Positions 1 to 9,100 of a DNA stretch of 64,000 bases are shown piece by piece. Position 1 is the stretch's first letter, and every line of letters starts with the position of its first letter. Source of the stretch: Leishmania infantum JPCM5 (Eukaryota; Euglenozoa; Kinetoplastea; Trypanosomatida; Trypanosomatidae); NCBI RefSeq assembly GCF_000002875.2, contig NC_009416.2:441501-505500 (forward strand), given 5' to 3'. The translations under genes were made by a program, and so were the position numbers. Under the pieces are notes generated by a model that saw nothing but the letters and a program-made list of their open reading frames with translations, ran no database searches and was not told the DNA's origin.

Positions 1-416
1 GCATCTTGGTGGACGTGATGGTCGCGTCGATGGACTCCCTGCACGCCTCTGGCTTCCAGCACCACGTCCGGATTCTTCAGAAGCTTTTCAACGTTTCCTC
101 CATGGTGCCGCCGGACACGCCAACGATTGGCAAAAACGTCATTCGCGCCTACCTGCTGGACAGCCTCACCGTTATTCCGACGCTGACGACGACTTCCATT
201 CTGAGTTTTGTGGATATGTGCTACGAGTCCTTCACGGATGACGAGCGCTTTCGCACCCAGTTTGCCGACTTTCTGATCGAGGTGAAGGTCTGGGGTGCGG
301 AACAGGAGAACAAGATGCAGGAGGAGGACGAGCGTCGACTGCGCGAGGAGACTATTCCGGGCTTCTCAAACCTGTCCATGGAAGATCCGCCGGCAAACCC
401 ATTCACCTCTCTCTGA
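1..416 (+). CDS. XPO1: Exportin-1 (CRM1), C-terminal end, 5' truncated by window
   Basis: Exportin-1 is the karyopherin that carries leucine-rich NES cargo out of the nucleus with Ran-GTP. Only the last ~138 codons are present; the frame is open from base 3 and upstream codons lie outside the window. The visible part has the helical repeat text of the CRM1 C-terminal domain: a block with NVIRAYLLDSL, then FRTQFADFLIEVKVW, followed by an acidic/charged helix (residues of the type EEDERRLREE) and a short tail with IPGF and NPF. The metazoan CRM1 C-terminus has the same layout: a DFLVQIKEF-like helix, a charged helix and then PGI/F-containing residues. The downstream neighbour is a mitochondrial carrier, with no functional link. 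The call rests on family recognition of the C-terminal motif; another importin-beta family member is the only realistic alternative. Confidence 0.85.
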   Translation, partial: ILVDVMVASMDSLHASGFQHHVRILQKLFNVSSMVPPDTPTIGKNVIRAYLLDSLTVIPTLTTTSILSFVDMCYESFTDDERFRTQFADFLIEVKVWGAEQENKMQEEDERRLREETIPGFSNLSMEDPPANPFTSL

Positions 417-1692
417 CGCAGGCAGATGCGCAGATGGGCAGGACAGGGGACCAGCCTCCATTTGTCGGCCTCACTGTCGTCGCCACCGGCGCCCCTCCAA
501 ACACACACGCACGCCTCCCTCTTTCTTCCCTCTCAAGATTCCCTCTGCCGATCCTGCTGTGAGGGGCGTGCGTCCTTTTTACTTCGTTGATTGCGTTGGT
601 GGATGATACAATGCAGAGCCACGACAGAGTCGAGGCTTTGAGTAGCGGCCCGTGTGGAGGAAAGGAGGGGGGAACGGTGGCGGCACAGAATGTATGCCGT
701 CCGTTACGCGCTGCTCTTGAATAACGCAGCTGATGCACGACGAAAAGGACAAGGAGAAAAGCCGAACAAAGTACAAAACATGCACGTGCTCTTGCCTTCT
801 CACGCTTATCTGCACCCCACTGTTTTGCGGACTGGTGAGACACCTCTTAACGGGCGGTGCTGAGCTGGCCCGCGTGTGTATGCCGATACGGCGCACAGCT
901 TTTTCTCTCTGTGTGTGTGTGTGTGTTTAAGTCGCCCAAAAGCGCAACAGCAGAAAACGCGCCAAACCAAACGAACAGGGAAGCATGTGCGACTTTCCCA
1001 GACAATGTTTTCGAGCTGCCTGTCGTGTTTGTGCTCCAGCTTGTCCCTGGTGCACCCACTTTCTCCGTGTCAATCACCTCCTTCTACCCCCCCCCCGCGC
1101 GCACCATTACCACAAACCTCTTGTTCTCTGTGTTGGTGTGCTCTTCGGGAAGCAAACGCGTTTGCTTCCTTGCCGGTGCACTTTACTGCTGCAAGCTGAC
1201 GCACACGCGCCCCAGTACATGGAGCATGGATCGCTACTCCCGTCACCCACTCCTCATCTCGGCCTCTGCGGTTTCTTCTCCCCCGAGCACCTTGAGGAGT
1301 GGAACGTCCTTCACAGCCCACTGTCTCACCTCTCTCTGCGGCACTTGCTTGCTCCCTCGCTCGTTTACACTGCTCCCTGCTTCGGTGTACATTGCCGCGT
1401 ACATTTTGACGGCGAGTGGCGCGCAGGCAGCCGCGGATACGCACTCTTTCACCTGGGCCACCTTCCCCCTCCCCCTCGCCCGCACTTCTCGTCGCTGGGC
1501 CGTGTCGCGGTCATCGTGTGTTCCATACGCACACATACATACACGTTCCCCCGCAGCGGTCACTACCCTAGCCGAGGCGCTTCGCATTTCGGCAGCCCCC
1601 ACCCCCTCCCCATCGCGTAGACGAATCTCCTTAATCCCTTCTACTGTTTCTTTTCGCCCTTTCGAGTCGTTTAGCTCGTGTTGATTCGTGTA
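417..1692. other. Spacer between XPO1 and first carrier gene
   Basis: No gene is supported. It holds the exportin 3' UTR, a (TG)n tract near 913-928, C-runs near 1088 and pyrimidine-rich DNA. A pyrimidine tract at about 1627-1663 is followed by AGs at 1665-1666 and 1673-1674, the best candidate trans-splice acceptors for the next gene (ATG at 1693). Long open frames here translate pyrimidine-rich DNA and are not credible proteins. Confidence 0.7.
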
Positions 1693-2790
1693 ATGGATAC
1701 CACCGCTGTCACAGCACCGGAGCACTTAGAAGCGGTGACTGTGCGGCACGACACACTGATTGCTGTCCCTGCCTTTAGGGGCAACACAACGCTCTGCGCG
1801 TCACTGCCGCTTCAGTCGACGATCTCCATGAATAAGTTAAGCGATGACGCCGAGGACGCAGGCTGGGTGCCGATGTCGTTGAATGCGATCGGTCGGCATG
1901 CGCCGGTTACGATCCACACCGTTAGCTCGCAGCTGGCGTCTGCCACGAGCACCTGTGTCTTCTACCCGTTTGACACGCTTAAGACCCGGTTCATGGCACA
2001 GGACGGCACGGCGGTGCGCCAGCACAACGGTCGCGTGTACTCGTCCATTCAAGGTTCACTGGCGCTCATCTATAGAGAGGAGGGCCTGCGTACGCTGTTC
2101 CGCGGGTGCCCGGTGGCCGTTGCAGGCTCCGTTGTCGCGTGGGGCGTGTACATGTATCTGTACCGTCATCTGTGCAACGTGACGGAGTACACGTCGTACG
2201 TCGGCCGCTCGGGTGTGTCAGTCCTGTCGAGCGCCATCTCCTCCTGCGTCACCTGCCCCATTTTCCTCGTCAAATCCCGCATGCAGCTCGAGGAGGCGAA
2301 TCGCAGCTCGCACTACCGTTCCTTTTGGAGGGGTGTCCGGCACACGGTGCACACGACTGGTGCCCGCTCCCTCTGGCGTGGGTTGTCGCCGCAGCTCTTC
2401 TTGATCTTTCCCAACGCGCTGAGCATCCCCACCTACGACACACTGAAGCGGTTTGTTCTGCGGTACCGCTGGGATCACGCTGAGATGACAGAGCTGAGCC
2501 TCGTCGAGATTGCCGTCTGCTCCACCCTGACGAAGGTGTGGATTCTCATTCTGTCGCATCCGCTCGTCATGATGAAGGTGCGCATGCAAGATGAACGGGC
2601 CACGCTCGGCAAATACCAGTACCGCTCCGTCGCGCAGAGCATCTCGAACGTGCTCAAGACACAAGGGCTGCAAGGCATGTACCGCGGCTTCCAAACCGCC
2701 CTCGCCCACTCTCTCCCCCGCTCCCTTCTTCACTACTGTATCTACGAGAAGACACTGTCGCTTCTGTGCCGGCGATATCCGTCGTCGTAG
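1693..2790 (+). CDS. Mitochondrial carrier family (SLC25) protein, folate/FAD/nucleotide-like, copy 1
   Basis: 365-residue inner-membrane solute carrier of the three-repeat SLC25 fold. The three signatures are visible: YPFDTLKTR (from residue ~91), CPIFLVKSRMQLE in the second repeat and HPLVMMKVRMQD in the third. Signature 1 is followed by a QDG/YSSI segment and then WGVYMYLYR, the arrangement typical of the SLC25A32-like branch (mitochondrial folate/FAD and some nucleotide carriers). Substrate cannot be assigned: signature acidic residues of repeats 2 and 3 are replaced (F and V), as often in this branch. An N-terminal extension of ~70 residues before the first helix is unusual. The ATG at 1693 is the first in frame; an internal ATG (1828, MNKLSDD) is an alternative start. 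A related carrier follows at 3791, so this is a tandem paralogue pair. Carrier identity is near certain, subfamily moderately sure. Confidence 0.9.
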   Translation: MDTTAVTAPEHLEAVTVRHDTLIAVPAFRGNTTLCASLPLQSTISMNKLSDDAEDAGWVPMSLNAIGRHAPVTIHTVSSQLASATSTCVFYPFDTLKTRFMAQDGTAVRQHNGRVYSSIQGSLALIYREEGLRTLFRGCPVAVAGSVVAWGVYMYLYRHLCNVTEYTSYVGRSGVSVLSSAISSCVTCPIFLVKSRMQLEEANRSSHYRSFWRGVRHTVHTTGARSLWRGLSPQLFLIFPNALSIPTYDTLKRFVLRYRWDHAEMTELSLVEIAVCSTLTKVWILILSHPLVMMKVRMQDERATLGKYQYRSVAQSISNVLKTQGLQGMYRGFQTALAHSLPRSLLHYCIYEKTLSLLCRRYPSS

Positions 2791-3790
2791 CGCCACCGGG
2801 CTGAGAATGGCTTTTGGGAAAAGGCAATCGAGATCAGAGAGGCTAAGGGCATTGGAGCACAAGTGAATGTCCTTTGGCGAGGCGGCCTAACATGTTGCCA
2901 CACCCCTCCTCCTCCTCTTTTCTCTTCCCAATTTCTTTGGATTCCCTCTCGGTTTTTTCTATTCACAGCATCACCTGTCAAGACGAAGAGACCGAGGGCC
3001 GTCTGCGGGACAGACCACCTGAGGCGGTCTCCTTCTGTCGTGTAGACTAGTGCCTGCCAGGAGGTCTGCGTGAGGTTTCTCTTTCTCACACTCCCAGACG
3101 CAAACGTGTAACATGGTGAGGGGCTGCTCCGCGCCCCTCCCGCCGTCGCCCGATCCCTGGCTCCGCCCTTCCATTTTTATTTTTCGTCTCTGGCAACACT
3201 CTTCCCCTGCCGCCTTCACTCCCCTTTGTCTACCTCTGTTTTCACACGAAGCGCAGCCTTGGGCGGTCCCGTGCGTGTGCGTGTGTGTGTGCGAGGAAGG
3301 ATGCAGGGGGATGGAAAAGAATCATCACACCTAGGCAAAAGAAAGGCCAATGCCGATGAGAACGGCTGAATCGGGCTGTGCTTTGCTGGCTAGATCTGGC
3401 ATAATCCGTCAACAGCGCGCGTGAGACGCAAGTTTTATCCCTGCCCTCAAACGCTGTGCTCAACTGCTCTGTGGTCTGTGTGGCGCTGTGTGTCACCACA
3501 CGTTGGGCCAAGGTCGCCATGCAGCCATGCTAGCACGGCACGGAGGCGGCAGCCACGCCTCAACTGTGTATGTGGCGAGAACGTCCTCTCTTTTACGGTT
3601 TTTCTTTTATGTGGGGCATTCCCTTCTCTCTGCTCACTCTTCACACCCTCCCTCTCCTCTGCTTCCCCTCTTTTTGCCGCCTCTCCGTGCTCCACCGTCG
3701 CAGAGGTACAGCACGGGACGATCCACGCGCCAGCCCCTCTTCAGAGTCCATCAGCTCTCTGACCATCTCCGTGCGTACGTGGGCCTTGCC
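2791..3790. other. Spacer between the two carrier genes
   Basis: No gene is supported. It contains the 3' UTR of carrier 1 and a strong pyrimidine tract at about 3640-3700 ending in CAG (AG at 3702-3703), a good trans-splice acceptor candidate giving carrier 2 a 5' UTR near 88 nt. The frame of carrier 2 is open upstream to 3488 but has no ATG consistent with the splice site there, so the extension is treated as untranslated. Confidence 0.7.
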
Positions 3791-4804
3791 ATGGCGGAGA
3801 AACAGTCTGCGGCGCCCAAGGCCACCGCTCTGCAGCACACGGTGGCGTCGCAGCTGGGCGGCGCCGCGAGCACGATTCTGCTCTATCCGGTAGATGTGAT
3901 ACGGATTCGGTTTACCTCGCAAGATGGCACCCACACGCGTGAGCACAACGGACAAACGTATCGCAGTATTTTAAAGGCGTTCCAGCTCATCTACCGCCTG
4001 GAGGGCGGCCTGCCTGTCTTTTTTCGGGGCTGCCATGTGTCCGTGTGTGGCACGGTTTGCGCATGGGGTGTCTACATGTACCTTTATCGATGCCAGTGCA
4101 CCTGGTACGAAGCGTGGCAGGCGAAGCGCCGTGAAGCTCACTGCAGTGGAAGCGGTGGGTCGAGGTTCTCGGAGACGGAGTCGCTCGCCGCGTGCTGGGC
4201 GGCGACGTGGCAGAACCTTCTTGAGCGCTTTGGTTTTTCCATAATCGCCAGCTGCACCTCGGCGGTGGCGTGCAATCCCATTTGGCTCCTCAAAACACGC
4301 ATGCAGCTGGAGGAGGCTTCCGCACGAACAGCGGAAGTCCCGCGCAACTTCCGCACGTTCCGCGGGGGGCTGCTGCACACAGTGCAGACCACCGGGGTTC
4401 GTTCGCTGTGGCGCGGCGTGTCGGCTCAAATGGTGCTCGCCGTTCCGAACGCCTTCACCCTTCCCTTGTACGACACAGTCAAGGCAGCGGCCATAGGCTT
4501 CAGGAAGGGCGAGCTGTCGGTTCTCGACGTGTGCGTCTGCTCCACCGTGACAAAGGTAGTCCTGGCACTCATTTGTCAGCCGGTGATCGTCGTCAAGACG
4601 CGCTTGCAGGACCACCGCGCGCGCACAGGGGAGATTCAATACCGGTCTTTTCTGCAGTCGATCAGGACAATATGGAAGCGAGGCGGACTGGCCGCCTTCT
4701 ACCGCGGCAGCGTGCCGTCAATGTGCCAGACAGTCCCTCGCTCTGTCCTCATGTTCGTTTTCTACGAGCACTTTCTAAAGGCGGCACAGCACATCTTGCC
4801 CTGA
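3791..4804 (+). CDS. Mitochondrial carrier family (SLC25) protein, folate/FAD/nucleotide-like, copy 2
   Basis: 337-residue SLC25-type inner-membrane carrier. Signatures: YPVDVIRIRF (from residue ~32), NPIWLLKTRMQLEEA in repeat 2 and QPVIVVKTRLQDH in repeat 3. The PIW variant in repeat 2 is characteristic of carriers related to the mitochondrial folate/FAD (SLC25A32) and pyrimidine nucleotide transporters. It shares long stretches with the upstream carrier (SQDGT...HNGQ/R..YxSI, FRGC, WGVYMYLYR, TTGxRSLWRG), so the two are tandem paralogues; this copy keeps more canonical signatures. A ~40-residue polar insert (Ser/Gly/Lys-rich, residues ~118-135) separates helices 2 and 3. The ATG at 3791 starts just before helix 1 and follows a likely splice acceptor at 3703. 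Substrate is not determinable from sequence. Confidence 0.92.
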   Translation: MAEKQSAAPKATALQHTVASQLGGAASTILLYPVDVIRIRFTSQDGTHTREHNGQTYRSILKAFQLIYRLEGGLPVFFRGCHVSVCGTVCAWGVYMYLYRCQCTWYEAWQAKRREAHCSGSGGSRFSETESLAACWAATWQNLLERFGFSIIASCTSAVACNPIWLLKTRMQLEEASARTAEVPRNFRTFRGGLLHTVQTTGVRSLWRGVSAQMVLAVPNAFTLPLYDTVKAAAIGFRKGELSVLDVCVCSTVTKVVLALICQPVIVVKTRLQDHRARTGEIQYRSFLQSIRTIWKRGGLAAFYRGSVPSMCQTVPRSVLMFVFYEHFLKAAQHILP

Positions 4805-6144
4805 CAACCCTCTACGCTGTTTGCACCTACGCTGTGTCTCTGCCCACTATCGCGTAGATTTCGAATGCCTCGTCGTTTCTCGGTTGCTCTCTGCATGTTT
4901 CGTCGCCGCTCTGCCTTCCCAGGCGCTTGCTGCGGGTCTCTATCTCTGTGTGCTCCCGTTTCCGAGGGTCTTACGCCCGTGGACGCTTGCGTATCTCCTT
5001 CTATCGCCGGTTCCTTCTGCAGTGCTGTTGGAATCGATCCGCCACCTCTCACGCGTGCTGTCGACGAGAAAGCGAGCGGATGCCAGCAACGCGTGGGGTG
5101 GGTAGTCGTACATCCATGAAAAACAATTGTACAAGAAATGCGCGACGACGCCGGTTGCTCGTACTCGCGGATTACGGTCGATTTTATGGGATAGTGTGGA
5201 GAAGCAGAGAATGGCGGCTGAGCCCGTTCGCAGAAGCTTTTCCCTGCTGCATACGACAGTGCGCGTGAGACCCGTCTTCAGCGACACCTCGCGCCATGTC
5301 GGCTTTTCGCGCTCACTGACAAGCAGGCCCGAGCTTACTCTCTCGGCTTGACACTTTGCGGCGCCGATGATTTCGTCCTCGTTCTCGGATGGCGAATCGC
5401 ACCCCCCTTCTCTGCTTCCCTTTTTTTTTTCCGCCTGGCACATGCGCGGGATCATGACGCATTATCGTTGTGCGTGTGTACTTGTCTGGGTGTGTGCAAT
5501 GTCGCGCGTGCGCCGTCGGCTTCGCTGCCTGCACAGAACTAACGTGGCAACAGGTGCCCTCTCTAACCGTCCTCCCCCCTCCCCTCTTCGCCCCTTCCCA
5601 CAAATAGGGCAGAAAAATTTTCCTTTCGGTCCACCTTCACCTTTGCTGCCTCTCTACTCGTCGCGTAGGCTGTGGCAGAGCGGGCGCCTTCGCGTGCGTG
5701 TGTGCACCATTCTCACTCACCACGCGCTGTCGTTGGCATACGGCGCATCTCCAGTATTGTAGCACACCCTTCGTGAAGTCACTGTTCGTTAGAGAAGTCT
5801 TTTGTCGTTGTTACGTTGTGGTGTTCTTTGTGTTACTAGGCGTCTTTCCACGCCTCACTCTCACCCCAGCCGTCCGGTACCCATCCATTACTTGTTTTAT
5901 GCGCCCCCTCTCCTCGCCTTCTCCCCGCAGAGTGTAGTAGCGTCGGCGAGAGAAACCGACCTGTCCGCGGTTTTCGTCATTCACGTCATAAACCGCGCGT
6001 CGACGAAGACGAGCTTGCTGACAGATACTAGACTAGCCTTCACTCGGGCAACTTGATTTCCGCTCACCATCACCATCGAATACGGGGTGGCAAGCACACA
6101 ACTACGCACACACACACACACACGTAAACAAAGAATAAACTACA
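4805..6144. other. Spacer upstream of the large repeat protein
   Basis: No gene is supported. Features seen: a T-run near 5420-5431, AT-poor pyrimidine-rich stretches, a pyrimidine tract ending in CCCCGCAG with AG at 5929-5930 (candidate trans-splice site, giving a ~214-nt 5' UTR), and a (CA)n tract at about 6107-6124 immediately upstream of the start codon. Confidence 0.7.
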
Positions 6145-9100
6145 ATGGCAGAGGACAAGAAGCCGCGCTTTCTGCAGCAGACAACTTCGCAGCTGTTGCA
6201 CCAGCAGGAAGCGCTGCGCAAGCGACGAGAGATGCTGGAGCGCGAGAGCACAAAGCCGCCGGCCATGCGGTTTGGCACGAACACGCCGCCACGCAACGCA
6301 GGACGCCACGGGCGGTCGCCTGCACCGCCGTCGTCGGCGTGTGAGCGCCACGCGTCGCATTCGGCGCCGCCGCCGCCACTGCCAAGCAGTGGCGTTCATC
6401 GCGAGCTGAACTGGAGCCGTTCCGAGGACGAAAAGGCAGCGGAGCGCGCGCCGATGCGCTTTTACACGCTGTTTCGTCCGTCACCGGCCCCGGCGGTGCT
6501 GCCGCGCCCGCGCTCCACCACCAGCGTCCACACGCCGCCTTCGCCACGTCCGCGCGAGGTGAACACATCAGATCAAGTGGATGCAATGATAACCAAGCTT
6601 CACAAGGAGCCCTCCTCACCGCGTACAGTGTCGCCGCACTCGCCAGTATCGCAGCGGAGCCGTGTGGAGCACGACTGTGCGTCGAGCAAGAACGCCGCTG
6701 CGCACCTATTGGCGCCCAACGCTTCGAGGGCTGCGCAGGTCACTGCCGCTGAGACAACCCAAACTAAGGCTTCTCAAACGCCAACGCACGGCGCAACGCC
6801 GGCACACGCAGCGGTGGAGCGGCACGCCAGCACGCCGAAACCCCCCTCTCAGGAGGCTCTCGCAGATGAGCAGGACGAGGCGACCGGTATGGCAGCCTTC
6901 TCCAACACGTTCCCTGTACCCCGCTTCACCCCCATTTCACCTTCCGTTGCTTCCGCTACCAAGAGAGCACAGCAAACGTGCGAGGGGGAGCAGAGCACAC
7001 CCACGCGTCTCGCCGCCGGGGAGTTCCGCACACCGCGTCCGTTGGCGGGGCTCTCCAATGCCGCCACACCCGCCGTCGGCTGCCCTGCATCCGCGCCAGG
7101 AGAAGGCGTTGCCCAGCAAGCACCTTTAGCGCTGGATGACGAGGCAGAAACGAGGCCCACACCCTCCCCAATCCCATCGCCGCTCCCACAAGCACGTGCC
7201 AGCGCAGACGGCTGTGCTGACGTGCAGGAAGGCGCGCGGCCCACTCCCCATTGCGATGAAAGGCACACGAGCACACAGCATCACGACGCCGAGATAGCCG
7301 CTCCGCGGGAGGCGACTTGTTTCTCTCACACCGCTGGCGACGCATCGCCGCACCGTCCGACCTCCTCGCCGCCGCGCCGCAACAAAGCGAGCCCGATACC
7401 AACCACGCAGGACCTCATTCACAGCGTGCAGGTCTCGGCGGAGAAACGCCCATGCGGCTGCGAACGAGCTACGCCGTCGCCGGAGAACTGGCCCCCCCGC
7501 CGTGCCACCGCCACGCCGTCGCGCACGGGCTCGCCGCCGCCGACGCCGGTGCCCACCTCTGGCGAGCCCATGACAGACTTTGGAGCGCTCACGCAGAAGT
7601 GCTGCGACCGCCCGACGCCTGCGTCGCTCTCCTCGCAGCCTGCTGGCGGGGAGGTACGCAACATCATCTCTGGCGCCTCCTCTGCTTCCCCGTGGCCCAC
7701 AACGGAAAACATTATCAACAGCATTATGGCAGGCTGCGGCGAAGGGCAGCGGCGCCGCAGAGAGGACTGCGCTGCAGCAGCAGCAGCAGCAGCGCACAAA
7801 CTGCCACGGGAAGACGACAGTGGTGCCTCGGTGCGGTTCTCGTGCGAGGAAGCGAATGTGTCGCACGCGAACTCGCACACCGTGGCTGTGCCAGAGATGT
7901 TCGGCATGAATGCCGACACCGGGGATGAGGCGCGCATCAGAGGCGACGCCTTCTGCGCCGCAATGGAGGCCCACGCTGCCGCGCACACGCCGTCGCCCGT
8001 CCCCTCGGACCGGCAGTACGGTCAGAGCATACTCGCCTCCACCGAGAAGCGGCGTTGCGGACGCCCCACCCCGCCGGAGCGCCATGTCTCCGTCGCAACA
8101 GCTGAAGACTCTAACGGACATGCGGGTCGCACCACAAGCGCGTCTCCGCAGCCGTGTGCCAACCACCTCCTCGACAGCCTAGAGGTATCGATCGACAAAG
8201 GCGGTCAGCGCTGTAAGCCGGCGGAGCGGCCCTCGGAGGCGGAGGGGAGTGGCACCGGCGATGAAACGGCTGGAGATGCCGCGGGACGCCTCGCAGGTCT
8301 TCGCACTCCCTCACCAACACCCACGCCGGAGCACGTCATCGCTAGCCTGCAGGCCTCCGCGGAAAAACGGACGCGCTCTGGCGCCGTCGATACTACCAGT
8401 GGGCCCAAGGGCTCCTCCGCCGAGGCAGCGACAAGCCCCAGCTGCAGCTCCTACCAGTCACCAACGCTGACGCCGCAAAATGTGAAGGACAGCATGCAGA
8501 AGCTCATGAGAGAACAGCAGCAGGCGGCCCGCTCCGACGCTCCGGCTCCGCTTCGGCCATGGGCAGAGACGCCGAAGGGAATCGCAAACGCCGCGAGCGG
8601 CGCGGACCCGTGGAACTCGTCGGCGTCACCGGTTGTGACAGCGGAGAATGTGGACATCACGCTGGACACCCTCGAGCGCGACCAGCGATACCATTCCCGA
8701 TCCTCGCGCGCGCCGCAGGTGGCTGACATCTCGCCAGAGGAGCCGAACGCCACACTGCTATGCGACAGCGCCGTCTCTCCTGTGAAGGTGGCAGAGGCAG
8801 CCGCCCCGGAGGACATGAGCGAGATCCCTGCGCCCTCTCCCGAAGTGACTGCCCTGACCTCTGTGGTATCGCCGGTGTCTTCAGAGTTCGCCGTGGCGTC
8901 GGCGATGTTTTTTGATTGCGTGAGCGCCCCTCCGACGCCGGCTTTGGAGAATGTAGAGGCAGCGAAGAGGGATATCGGGAGCTCTGAGTCGACCATCCGC
9001 GTGCGCGCACTCGCGCACGTGCCCCCACAGTTCTACGATCTGCAGCGCGAGGTGGCCGCCATCTCGGAGGGGCGCTGTCGCACTCGCACGCCGCCGCCGG

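Noticed and set aside
857..1684. 275-codon + frame before the first carrier
   Set aside because: It translates pyrimidine-rich spacer (Ser/Pro/Leu/Cys-biased), has no homology and is followed by the real start of the carrier; it is 5' UTR/intergenic DNA.
1678..1692. Upstream GTG/TTG extensions of carrier 1 (and of carrier 2, the ArfGAP, BBS9, USP and Sec14 genes)
   Set aside because: Kinetoplastid nuclear genes start at ATG; the extensions use GTG or TTG and run into pyrimidine tracts, so the first ATG in frame was taken.
7126..8166. 346-codon open frame on the minus strand
   Set aside because: It is the antisense shadow of the GC-rich repeat protein; the product is Arg/Gly/Cys-rich low complexity and the + strand frame is four times longer and continuous.
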